A DNA stretch of 10,903 nucleotides from a bacterium (GTDB taxonomy: Bacteria; Planctomycetota; J058; JAJDCP01), in NCBI GenBank assembly GCA_030428695.1, contig JAUIEM010000346.1:1-10903 (forward strand), in the 5' to 3' direction. Shown piece after piece: positions 1 through 6,298 of the stretch (positions are counted from its first letter, which is position 1; each line of letters begins with the position of its first letter). The notes below the pieces were generated by a model. That model worked only from the letters and a program-made list of their open reading frames with translations, did no database searches and was not told the DNA's origin. Position numbers and translations under genes: made by a program.

Positions 1-1113
1 GACTTGAATGGCAGGCTGGTTCAGGACGTCACGAATGGTGTGGGCCAGTTTCTCTTTTTCAATGGGTTTCAGCAGCACGGAGCGGATTCCGACGGCCCCG
101 GCCGTACGCCAATTGATCCCTCCCGTGTATCCCGAGGTTAACAGGACGGGAATGGAAAGGCCCTTTTCGGCCAGGGAGCGGGCCAGTTCGACGCCGGTCA
201 TGTCCGGCAGCAGGGTCTTGATCAGCAGCACGTCGGGGTCGAGCTCGAGGAGTGTGCGGATCAGCGTCTCCGGGCGCTCGACCAGCATCGCGTGCAGCCC
301 GGCGTTCTCGAAGGTCGCGCACAGCTGCCGGCCGAGCAGCGGGTCGTCCTCCACGACGACGACCCGCAGGGGGTCGCGCTCGCGCTCGCGCAGCACGTCG
401 GCGATGGCGGCCGCGTCGATCGGCTCGGCGAAGAAGTGGGAACCCCCGATGCGCACGGCGAACAGCCGGCTCGGGAGATCGTTCGCCGGCCCGAGCACCA
501 GCAGCGGCACCTCGCCGCCGGCGTCGCGCTCGATCTCCCGGAGGCGCTGGGCGTCGACGGCGAAGTTGCGGCAGCGCTGGTCGAGCAGCAGGGCGCGCGG
601 CGTCTGGGTCTCGAGCCGTCGACGCAGGGCGGCGCTGTCGGCCGGCTGCGCGACCGCGTAGCCGAGGGCCTGCAGCGTCGGGATCCAGGGCTCGTGCGCG
701 GCCGGGTTCTCGGTCAGGAGCAGGACGTGGTCGTCGGGGAGCCGCTCCTCGCGCTTGCCGAGCTGCGGGCCGGGGGCGTCCTGGTGACGGGACGCGGCGG
801 CGAGCTGCTCGAGCAGCGCGCGCAGCTCGGAGAGCTCGCGGGCGTGCGGGGCCCGGTTCTCGTCGTGGATCGTGTCGAGCAGCTCTTCGGTGGCGCGGGC
901 GAGGTTGGTGACGATCTTGAAGCCGAAGGTCCCGCCCGAGCCCGCGAGGCGATGGATCTTGTTCTGCATGTCGCGGGCGCGCGAGACGTCCCAGGTGCTC
1001 GCGGCGAGCTCGTCGAAAACCGCGCGGCACTCCTCGACCTTGCCCGGGAGGCTCCGCGCGTAGTTCTCCCGGATGGCCTCGAGCTTGGCGAGCAGCTCTT
1101 CTCGGCTCGGCAT
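1..1113 (-). CDS. HPt and double-receiver phosphorelay protein, 3' end beyond the window
   Basis: The reading frame is open from an ATG at 1113 to the left edge (371 residues visible), so the C-terminus is missing. GAGGAGGAG stands just before the ATG. Residues 1-105 form an HPt domain: the HRLAGSGGTFGF motif puts the phospho-accepting His at 54. Residues 127-245 look like a receiver, but the acidic pair is not clear and the conserved Lys is replaced by Glu (FFAEPID, E230); D178 may sit at the acceptor position. Residues 248-366 are a better receiver with the acidic pair E255/D256, T326 and K349 (LLKPIE), but the acceptor position in DVLLIKTLLPDMTG is Lys299 instead of Asp. The family normally shuttles phosphate between His and Asp in the cytoplasm. 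Here the HPt looks competent and both receivers look impaired, so a scaffold or constitutive-output role is possible (inference). A C-terminal output domain such as GGDEF could follow outside the window. The domain calls are firm; the function is open. Confidence 0.88.
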   Translation of the reverse strand, partial: MPSREELLAKLEAIRENYARSLPGKVEECRAVFDELAASTWDVSRARDMQNKIHRLAGSGGTFGFKIVTNLARATEELLDTIHDENRAPHARELSELRALLEQLAAASRHQDAPGPQLGKREERLPDDHVLLLTENPAAHEPWIPTLQALGYAVAQPADSAALRRRLETQTPRALLLDQRCRNFAVDAQRLREIERDAGGEVPLLVLGPANDLPSRLFAVRIGGSHFFAEPIDAAAIADVLRERERDPLRVVVVEDDPLLGRQLCATFENAGLHAMLVERPETLIRTLLELDPDVLLIKTLLPDMTGVELARSLAEKGLSIPVLLTSGYTGGINWRTAGAVGIRSVLLKPIEKEKLAHTIRDVLNQPAIQV

Positions 1114-1124
1114 GTCTCCTCCTC

Positions 1125-1146
1125 AGGGGCCGGAAGCGAATAAGTC
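1125..1146. repeat. Left arm of 22-base imperfect inverted repeat
   Basis: The core CCGGAAGCGAATAAGTC (1130-1146) pairs with the reverse complement of 1344-1360, which reads CCGGAAAGGAATAAGTC. This gives 15 of 17 matches, and 19 of 22 when four further pairs outside one mismatch are counted. The arm ends one base before the GAGGAGGAG ribosome site of the HPt protein gene on the minus strand. It could be one half of a leader-RNA stem or a pair of protein-binding sites. Confidence 0.6.
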
Positions 1147-1264
1147 GAGCACCGAGGGGGCGGATGCGGCAGGAATCTTGGTGCTTGGCGAATGACGCAT
1201 ACCCATCCCGACAGCAAGGTCTCGGCACCGAGGAACGAGGAGCCGCGGCCGCAGCGGCCGAACA

Positions 1265-1293
1265 CCGACACCACGAGGTACGAGTGGTGGCGG
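1265..1293. repeat. Hairpin: nine-pair stem with one mismatch
   Basis: CACCAC (1269-1274) and GTGGTG (1284-1289) form a perfect six-pair stem around the loop GAGGTACGA. After one mismatch (A1268/G1290) three more pairs extend it (CCG 1265-1267 with CGG 1291-1293). It lies inside the span bounded by the larger inverted repeat. No T-run follows on either strand, so it is not a standard terminator. Confidence 0.4.
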
Positions 1294-1343
1294 TGGAGGT
1301 GGAGTGAGACCATTGCGCCGCAGGCGCGCTCGAATGAATGCCT

Positions 1344-1365
1344 GACTTATTCCTTTCCGGGCCCT
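1344..1365. repeat. Right arm of 22-base imperfect inverted repeat
   Basis: This is the partner of the arm at 1125-1146, with 197 bases between them. The strongest block is the perfect nine-base match GACTTATTC (1344-1352), which is AT-rich against a very GC-rich background. I saw no clear target duplication outside the arms and no coding sequence between them. Confidence 0.6.
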
Positions 1366-1619
1366 CTTAGCCCGCGTGAGCGTCCGATCCGGGCAGTATA
1401 CCGCATTTACCGGACGGCTTGCGGTCGGCACCGGCCGATCCTTGCTACGGGACCTGGCAGATTTTGTCCGTCATCTGGTGTCCTGCACCAGGGCCGGCTC
1501 GCGACGGGGCTTCCGCGGCCGCTTGGAAGGCCGCGCGGCAAAAAAAATCGGCCGCGGCAAGGATTTTGTTTCAACGCAAGGGGGGTCAGGCGCGTCCTAC
1601 TGGTAAGGGAGGCAGACAC

Positions 1620-1883
1620 ATGCGCGAAGGCTGGGTAGAGATTCACCGGGGACCGGTGCGGGAGACCGCCTTCCTCGCCGAGCTGCTCGAGGCGATCGAT
1701 GTCCGCGCCCGCATCGTCCGCGCGCGCGCCTCCCGCGCCGCCCAGCGTCGGCACGAGACCACCCGCCTGCTCGTCTTGCGCCGCGAGCGCCGGGCTGCAG
1801 AGGGCTGGCTCGAGCGCGCCTTCGCCGAGGCTTGGAACGACTCGCGCCGCGTCCGCGCGGGCGAGCTCGCCCTCGGCTGCTGA
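1620..1883 (+). CDS. Small DUF2007-like protein
   Basis: 87 residues from an ATG at 1620, preceded by GGGAGG eight bases upstream. The frame is open further upstream, but this is the first ATG with a ribosome site, and similarity to a known fold starts here. The order is a strand (WVEIHRGP, 5-12), a helix (VRETAFLAELLEAI, 13-26), a strand (VRARIVRA, 28-35), an Arg-rich link, a strand (TTRLLVLRRE, 47-56) and a helix (AEGWLERAFAEAW, 60-72). This is the usual pattern of DUF2007, a small ferredoxin-like, GlnB-related domain of putative signalling function whose members often begin with a strand followed by an xEAELLxxLLEAxGI-type helix. It is predicted cytoplasmic and very Arg-rich. It runs towards the methyltransferase gene, with 14 bases between the two stop codons. 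The family is inferred from the pattern; the function is unknown. Confidence 0.75.
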   Translation: MREGWVEIHRGPVRETAFLAELLEAIDVRARIVRARASRAAQRRHETTRLLVLRRERRAAEGWLERAFAEAWNDSRRVRAGELALGC

Positions 1884-1897
1884 GCCGTCCCCCTCCC

Positions 1898-2644
1898 TCA
1901 GGCGCCCTCCGGGCCGGGTTCCCGGCGCCTGATCCGCAACCAGCGCGCGAGAGGCTCCAGCGGCCCGTCCGACGTCTCGTAGAACACCACCCGCTCGATC
2001 ATCCCCGCACGCCCCGCCTGTCGCGACAGGAGCTTCCAGCCGTCGACCAGGGCCTGCCAGCGGGGCAGCAGCTGGCGCGCGTTGGCGATGCGCTCCGGCA
2101 GGCTGAGGGGCGGGCGCCACTCCGCGACGGTCAGGGAGCGGACCAGCTCGAGCAGCCGGGCCTCGCCGCCGAGGCACAGGTGGACGGCGACGAAACGCCG
2201 CGGACCGGGCCACAGGACCGTGTCGTGAAAGGCGACCCGGGCACCCCGCCGCAGGTGCGGTCGCCAGGCGCGCCAGTCGGCGCGCACGCTCGCGTAGTGG
2301 TGGTCGCCGTCGACGAACAGCACATCGACCTCGCCCGCGAAGCGGCGCGCCGCGCTGACGGAGGTGTCGACCACCACATCGACCACGTCAGCCACGCCCG
2401 TGGCGGCGAGGTTCGCGCGCAGCGCCTCGAGGGAGCCGGGCCCGTGCGGGTCGACCGCCGTCACCCGCTGACCCGCTTCGCGCGCGCCATGAGCCAGGAT
2501 GACGGTCGAGCGGCCGTGGAAGCTGCCGATCTCGACCACGGCTCCCCGCGCCGACCGGGCGAGCGCGTAGAGCCGCTGCCCTTCGTGGCGGTGGAGCCAG
2601 CCCTGGCACCGCAGAGCTGCCTGCCAGGCGGTCTCGAAACCCAT
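1898..2644 (-). CDS. Class I SAM-dependent methyltransferase (Methyltransf_24 type)
   Basis: 248 residues; AGGAGG lies seven bases before the ATG at 2644. The Rossmann-type SAM-binding motif I is VVEIGSFHGRST (36-47), with an acidic end to strand 2 at AVDPHGPG (63-70). The block LFVDGDHHYASVRADW (109-124), followed by LRRGARVAFHDT (131-142), is the signature of the Methyltransf_24 group. This group includes O-methyltransferases of the macrocin and rhamnosyl type, often near sugar or surface-polymer genes. The C-terminal 100 residues carry no recognised motif. No signal peptide is seen, so it should act in the cytoplasm. It is the last gene of a minus-strand cluster, 55 bases after the beta-propeller gene, and probably shares its transcript. 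The substrate cannot be told from sequence; a small molecule, sugar or lipid precursor is more likely than DNA. Confidence 0.87.
   Translation of the reverse strand: MGFETAWQAALRCQGWLHRHEGQRLYALARSARGAVVEIGSFHGRSTVILAHGAREAGQRVTAVDPHGPGSLEALRANLAATGVADVVDVVVDTSVSAARRFAGEVDVLFVDGDHHYASVRADWRAWRPHLRRGARVAFHDTVLWPGPRRFVAVHLCLGGEARLLELVRSLTVAEWRPPLSLPERIANARQLLPRWQALVDGWKLLSRQAGRAGMIERVVFYETSDGPLEPLARWLRIRRREPGPEGA
1900..1930. repeat. GC-rich hairpin at convergent gene ends
   Basis: AGGCGCC (1900-1906) and GGCGCCT (1924-1930) are perfect seven-base inverted arms. Inside them, GCCGGGTTCCCGGC (1913-1926) is a second near-palindrome. The element covers the stop end of the methyltransferase gene and lies just after the DUF2007-like gene stop. 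No T-run follows, so it may slow or block transcription from either side but is not a standard intrinsic terminator. Confidence 0.3.
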
Positions 2645-2699
2645 CGCGAACCTCCTGGAGCCGCCTCTGGCGGGAGGGAGGAGCCGGACAAACCTCAGC

Positions 2700-4214
2700 T
2701 CAGTTGAACAGGCCGAGGCGCCGCCGCTTCTGCTTGGGCTCGCCCGGCAGCCCGTCCCGGATCCTGATCAGCCCGTTCAGGCAGCCCGCGTAGGCCGAGC
2801 CGTTCGGGCCGAGGGTGATCGGCGCGTAGTTGTTGTTCCACAGCACCCCGGTGCCCATGAAGATCTTGTACACCGTCTGCCCGGTGCGGAAGTCGATCGC
2901 GGTCAGGTACCAGGCCTGGACGCGCTTCTTCGTGTTGTCGAGGCGGGTGTAGACGTACAAGAGGCCGTTGCCGATCGACAGCTTGGGGACGGTCGACTGC
3001 GAGGCCTCCTGGCTGGTCCAGGCGACGTTCCAGCCCTGGTGGCTCGGGTCGATGTCGATGCGGGTGATGCCGGGCTCGGTGCGCGGGTTGCTGAACGGGC
3101 CCTCGTAGCCGTAGTTGTTGACGACGACGACCGAATTGTCGTAGCCGATCAGGGAGTTGTCGGTCGTGCTCTTGCCGTAGGTGAACACCGGCTGCTGCAC
3201 GATCAGGCGGTTGCCGACGAAGCCGGGCAGGCGCTCGTAGACCAGCACGTTGATCTGGCCGTCGGCGTTGTCACAGATCGCGACCAGGTCGTCGCCGACC
3301 AGCGTCGGGGTGGTGCCGGAGCCCTGGTTGAGCGAGCCGGGCTTGACGCTGGTGCCGCGGTCGTAGGTCTCGCGCCAGGTCCACTGCGGCATGCCGTTCG
3401 GCGCCTCGAAGCGGTAGAGGGCGTGGTCGCTCACCAGGTAGACGCCGTCGGCGGCGATCGACACGCTGTTCTGGATCTCCTCGCCCGGCAGCTGCATGGT
3501 CTGGATCACGCCGCTGCCGCGCTGCACGGTGCCGACGATGCCCTGGCGGGTGATGAACCAGATCTGGCCGTTGTAGTCGGGCACGGCGTCGGTGATCAGG
3601 GCGTCGTTCGGCAGGGCGACGTTGAGGTCGTAGTCCTCGACCAGGTTCCACTGGTACGAGCGCCCGCTCTGCACCGCCTCGAACACCTGCACGCGGCGCT
3701 CGGCGGTCGCGATCACCGGCCGGTGGGCGTAGTCGAGGTGGAAGTAGCCGCCGCCCGAGGTGTCGTTCATGATCTTCGACATGTTCAGGGTCTTGTTCGA
3801 CTCGCGGTTCGGCAGGTCGTAGGAGGCGAGGATGTGCAAGCTCTCCGGGTCGAGCAGGAGGAGCTTCATGCCGGTGAACTTGCCCGCGACCGTGATCAGG
3901 TTGCCGTTGCCGTCGAACACCACCGTCGCGCACTCGCCGCCGATCACCCCGAAGGAGCGGGACTTGATCTGCGGGTTGTGGCCGAGCGGCCCCGACCAGG
4001 CGTAGGTGCCGCTGCTGTACGAGTCCGAGTGCATGCCGTTCTGGCCCTGGGCGGCGAGGAAAGGATGGGCGGGCAGCGCCATCGGCGGCAGCGGGTTGGA
4101 CACGGCCGGCGTGCCGATGAAGCGCGGTGCCTTGCGGAAGCCCAGGCCGTGAGGGATCTCCCGGGCCAGGCCGAGGGCGCCTAGGCACACGGCGATGATG
4201 AGCAGACGACGCAT
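2700..4214 (-). CDS. Exported beta-propeller (PQQ/quinoprotein-like) protein
   Basis: 504 residues from an ATG at 4214 with AGGAGA seven bases upstream. The N-terminus MRRLLIIAVCLGALGLA is a short signal peptide, so the protein is probably periplasmic or secreted. The remainder is a run of repeated strands of the propeller kind: GNGNLITVAGKFTGMKLLLLD (103-123), RPVIATAERRVQVFEA (165-180), NGQIWFITRQGIVGTV (215-230), DGVYLVSDHALYRFEA (257-272), DDLVAICDN (308-316), GNGLLYVYTR (415-424) and NGSAYAGCLNGLIRI (471-485), about six or seven blades. A conserved-looking block lies at GGECATVVFD (92-101) and SGGGYFHLDYAHRPVI (153-168). I recall similar blocks in uncharacterised propeller proteins of other high-GC bacteria. 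No catalytic site is evident. The tail is basic (KQKRRR, 494-499). It follows the Ig-repeat gene by 18 bases, so the two exported proteins are probably co-translated and may act together. The function is unknown. Confidence 0.85.
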   Translation of the reverse strand: MRRLLIIAVCLGALGLAREIPHGLGFRKAPRFIGTPAVSNPLPPMALPAHPFLAAQGQNGMHSDSYSSGTYAWSGPLGHNPQIKSRSFGVIGGECATVVFDGNGNLITVAGKFTGMKLLLLDPESLHILASYDLPNRESNKTLNMSKIMNDTSGGGYFHLDYAHRPVIATAERRVQVFEAVQSGRSYQWNLVEDYDLNVALPNDALITDAVPDYNGQIWFITRQGIVGTVQRGSGVIQTMQLPGEEIQNSVSIAADGVYLVSDHALYRFEAPNGMPQWTWRETYDRGTSVKPGSLNQGSGTTPTLVGDDLVAICDNADGQINVLVYERLPGFVGNRLIVQQPVFTYGKSTTDNSLIGYDNSVVVVNNYGYEGPFSNPRTEPGITRIDIDPSHQGWNVAWTSQEASQSTVPKLSIGNGLLYVYTRLDNTKKRVQAWYLTAIDFRTGQTVYKIFMGTGVLWNNNYAPITLGPNGSAYAGCLNGLIRIRDGLPGEPKQKRRRLGLFN

Positions 4215-4232
4215 GGGTATTCTCCTGGAGGT

Positions 4233-6194
4233 TCAGTTCCCCGTCGGGGGCCAGTAGATGGTCTCGATGTGGTCGCCTCCGCGCACCTCGACGGGGGCGC
4301 TGAACGACGTGTCTCCGAAGCGGATGTGCAGGGTGCAGCGTCCGGCGGGCAGGGAAGTCAGCCGCGCGAGGCCCTCGCCGTCGGTCAGCACGGCGCGCGG
4401 TCCGTAGGCTTCCTCGGGCACCGGGTCGTCGGCGCGGGCGACCCGCGCGCCGGCCAGCGGCCCGTCCGCGGTCGACACCCGCACCGTCAGCGGCAGGCCC
4501 CGGCTGAAGCGGACCCGCTGTGTGCGTGTGGCCGGCAGCTCGACGACCGCGGCCGCGGGGGCGAGGAAGGCGGGATGCACCGCGTGCAGGCGGTAGCGTC
4601 CCGCCGGCGCCCGCAGGACGACCCGCCCCTCCTCGTCGCTGAACGCGGAGTAGCGCGCCCCGGCCTCGTCCTCGAGGCCGCACAGGGCGTCGTAGACCGG
4701 CTCGCCGTCCGCCGCGAGCAGCTCGACCGTCAGCGGGCAGCCGACCTGCGGGCGCAGGGCGAGCCCCGCTCCGGGGACGTCGACCTCCGCCGTCAGCGGC
4801 ACCCGCCCGGGGGCCTCGGCCCGCAGTTGGTAGCGGCCGGGCTCGAGGGCGGGGAAGACGAACGCGCCGGAGCCGTCGCTGAAGACGGTGAACACCTCGG
4901 CGTCCGGCAGCCCGGCCCGAGCGATGTCGACCTGGGCGGGCAGCCCCGCCTCCGCTTCGTCGAGCACCGCCCCGGACAGGGAGCCGAGGGCGGGGAGCGT
5001 CCAGGCGAGGGGCGCTCCCCGGTCGTCCGGCAGCGTGACCAGCAGGCTGCGCGTGCCGTCCGCGGTCTGGAGCTCGACCCGCGCCGGGCCCGCGGGAGCG
5101 CCGCGCAGGGTGAAGCCTCCCCGCGCGTCGGTGCGGGTGGCGAGCAGGCTGTGCGGGGTGCTCAGCCACAGCGCGCAGTCGGCCACGGGCCGGCCGTCCG
5201 CCCCGTGCAGGCTGCCGTGGCGCAGGCCTTCGGGCAGGGCGATGACCTGCTCCGCGTCGCCGGCCAGCCAGACCCGCCGCTCGTGGCGGCTGCCGTCGGC
5301 CTCGTGCAGCGCGAGCAGGTTCTCCCCCGTCGCCAGCCCGCGCAGGGTCGCGCGGCCGTCGGCGTCGGTGCGCTCGTCGCCGCCCGGGCCCCGCACGGTC
5401 ACCCCCGCCACGCCCTCGGCCCCGCGGAGGACCCGCAGGCGCAGGCGCGGCGCGCCGTCGAGGAACAGCTCGAGGTGGCAGGTGCCGGCGACCGGCACCG
5501 TGCAGGTCACCCAGCTCAGGCCGTGCGCCGGATGCCGCGCGAGCACGACGTGGGAGCCGGCGGGCACGCCGCGCATCGCGAAGTTCCCGGCCGCGTCGCT
5601 GCGCACCTGGCCGCTGGCCGGGTCGCGCAGGTCGCCACGGACCAGGGCGTCCGGCTCGATGAGCTCGTCGGCCGTCGGCGAGCGCGCGAGCAGCCACAGC
5701 TCCGCGTCCGGGAGCGGGACGCCGGCCGCGAGCACGGTGCCCGCGATCGCCCCGCCCCGGTCGAGGTGCAGCGCGATCGGATGTGAGGCGGGCAGCTCGA
5801 CCCCGACCCGCTGGGGGTAGCCGTCGGGGTGCTCGGCGAGCAGCGTGTACAGCCCGGGCTCTTCCAGCGCGGGGAAGCGGAAGGTCCCCTCCGCGTCGCT
5901 CAGCGCCTGCGCGACCAGCACGCCGCGCCGCTCGAGGCCGACGAAGGCGGCGGAGAGCGCGCCGTCCGGCCCGCGCACCAGCCCGCGCAGCCAGTCCGCG
6001 GCGAGCTCCTCGGCCGGCGTGGACAGCTCTGGCGCGGCGCGGGGCGCATCCGCAGCGAGCGGAGCCTCCCGCTCGACGGGCGCAGGGGGAGGAAGGTGCG
6101 CGCCCGGCGGGGGCGCGTCGACGGGCTCCGGCCACCACAGCGCGAGCAGCGCGGTGGTGCACAGCAGCAGACACGCGGCGAGGAGCGCGCGCAC
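4233..6194 (-). CDS. Exported protein of tandem Ig-like carboxypeptidase-regulatory repeats
   Basis: 653 residues from a GTG at 6194. GGAGG lies five bases before the GTG, and the hydrophobic export segment LLAACLLLCTTALLALWW then falls at the extreme N-terminus. An in-frame ATG at 6260 would add 22 residues, but it lies upstream of the predicted transcription start. A Pro-rich linker (residues about 22-45) is followed by about seven repeats of 70-100 residues, starting near 69, 148, 250, 326, 403, 487 and 567. Each has the carboxypeptidase-regulatory / CarboxypepD_reg pattern: a polar G-x-V opening, a D-G or D-A-x-G turn, then F-x-x-L-x-P-G-x-Y. Examples are SDAEGTFRFPALEEPGLY, SDGSGAFVFPALEPGRY and SDEEGRVVLRAPAGRY. 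There is no lipobox and no protease or peptidase domain. It is probably anchored in, or secreted through, the inner membrane and may serve as a stalk or adhesive surface. It is the first gene of a three-gene operon. Confidence 0.85.
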   Translation of the reverse strand: MRALLAACLLLCTTALLALWWPEPVDAPPPGAHLPPPAPVEREAPLAADAPRAAPELSTPAEELAADWLRGLVRGPDGALSAAFVGLERRGVLVAQALSDAEGTFRFPALEEPGLYTLLAEHPDGYPQRVGVELPASHPIALHLDRGGAIAGTVLAAGVPLPDAELWLLARSPTADELIEPDALVRGDLRDPASGQVRSDAAGNFAMRGVPAGSHVVLARHPAHGLSWVTCTVPVAGTCHLELFLDGAPRLRLRVLRGAEGVAGVTVRGPGGDERTDADGRATLRGLATGENLLALHEADGSRHERRVWLAGDAEQVIALPEGLRHGSLHGADGRPVADCALWLSTPHSLLATRTDARGGFTLRGAPAGPARVELQTADGTRSLLVTLPDDRGAPLAWTLPALGSLSGAVLDEAEAGLPAQVDIARAGLPDAEVFTVFSDGSGAFVFPALEPGRYQLRAEAPGRVPLTAEVDVPGAGLALRPQVGCPLTVELLAADGEPVYDALCGLEDEAGARYSAFSDEEGRVVLRAPAGRYRLHAVHPAFLAPAAAVVELPATRTQRVRFSRGLPLTVRVSTADGPLAGARVARADDPVPEEAYGPRAVLTDGEGLARLTSLPAGRCTLHIRFGDTSFSAPVEVRGGDHIETIYWPPTGN

Positions 6195-6206
6195 GACTTC
6201 CTCCGG
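6192..6206 (-). promoter_or_regulatory. Ribosome binding site that sets a GTG start
   Basis: On the minus strand GGAGG is followed by AAGTC and then the GTG at 6194-6192. The upstream in-frame ATG at 6260 has only GGGAG with no spacing before it. The GTG choice also fits the export signal and the promoter at 6243-6271. Confidence 0.75.
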
Positions 6207-6238
6207 GACGGCGGAATCGGAGACACCGGGTTGAGGCG

Positions 6239-6247
6239 TGGTATCAT
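6239..6247 (+). promoter_or_regulatory. Extended -10 promoter for the dehydrogenase gene
   Basis: TGGTATCAT matches the extended -10 form TGnTATAAT at all but one position. I see no good -35 element, which is acceptable for this class. Transcription would start near 6254, about 45 bases before the ATG at 6299. It overlaps the -10 of the divergent operon promoter, so polymerase could occupy only one at a time. Confidence 0.5.
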
Positions 6248-6271
6248 AGTCTCCGCACATCTCCCTGGCAA
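6243..6271 (-). promoter_or_regulatory. Sigma70-type promoter for the exported-protein operon
   Basis: Read on the minus strand, TTGCCA (6271-6266) and TATGAT (6248-6243) are separated by exactly 17 bases. Each hexamer matches five of six consensus positions. Transcription would start near 6236, giving a leader of about 42 bases before the GTG at 6194. For so GC-rich a genome this is a strong candidate. Confidence 0.72.
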
Positions 6272-6298
6272 GGTTTGGAAAGGGGGTCGGAGAAGCCG

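Larger units (their letters stand above)
1114..1619. other. Non-coding region between divergent genes
   Basis: This is the only gene-free stretch above 300 bases. It separates the leftward HPt protein gene from the rightward DUF2007-like gene. Open frames exist here, but they lack ribosome sites and give low-complexity Pro/Arg-rich peptides, so I call no gene. It holds a long-range inverted repeat (1125-1146 and 1344-1365), a hairpin with a nine-base loop (1265-1293), a GG-triplet run (1285-1302), a small perfect hairpin (CTGGTG, TCCTG, CACCAG at 1475-1491) and an A8 tract at 1540-1547 between GC palindromes. Promoters for both flanking genes must lie here or further out, but I found no convincing -35/-10 pair on either strand. 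Confidence 0.75.

Noticed and set aside
59..1228. Minus-strand open frame of 389 codons overlapping the HPt protein gene
   Set aside because: Its translation is a low-complexity Arg/Ala/Pro mixture, while the frame from 1113 to the left edge has clear HPt and receiver motifs.
1125..1365. The inverted-repeat pair as a miniature transposable element (MITE)
   Set aside because: No target duplication flanks the arms, there is no second copy in the window, and the arms start next to a ribosome site. A leader stem or operator pair fits better, though a genome-wide copy search would settle it.
1395..1400. TATACT on the minus strand as a -10 for the HPt protein gene
   Set aside because: The hexamer is good, but there is no recognisable -35 at 16-18 bases and no extended -10 TG, so it is not called as a promoter.
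1123..1431. Small minus-strand open frame ending just before the HPt protein start
   Set aside because: The peptide contains a run of six prolines and low-complexity Arg-rich sequence, has no ribosome site, and covers the inverted repeat and hairpin, so it is more likely leader or spacer.
1515..1560. A8 tract between GC palindromes as an intrinsic terminator for the minus strand
   Set aside because: On the minus strand the T8 run is preceded by GCCGCGGC, a palindrome without a loop, so no proper hairpin stands before the T-run. On the plus strand the run is A, not T.
3271..6174. Minus-strand open frame of 967 codons
   Set aside because: It is out of frame with the Ig-repeat and propeller genes and gives Arg/Ala/Gly-rich sequence without domains. 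It is a by-product of high GC content.
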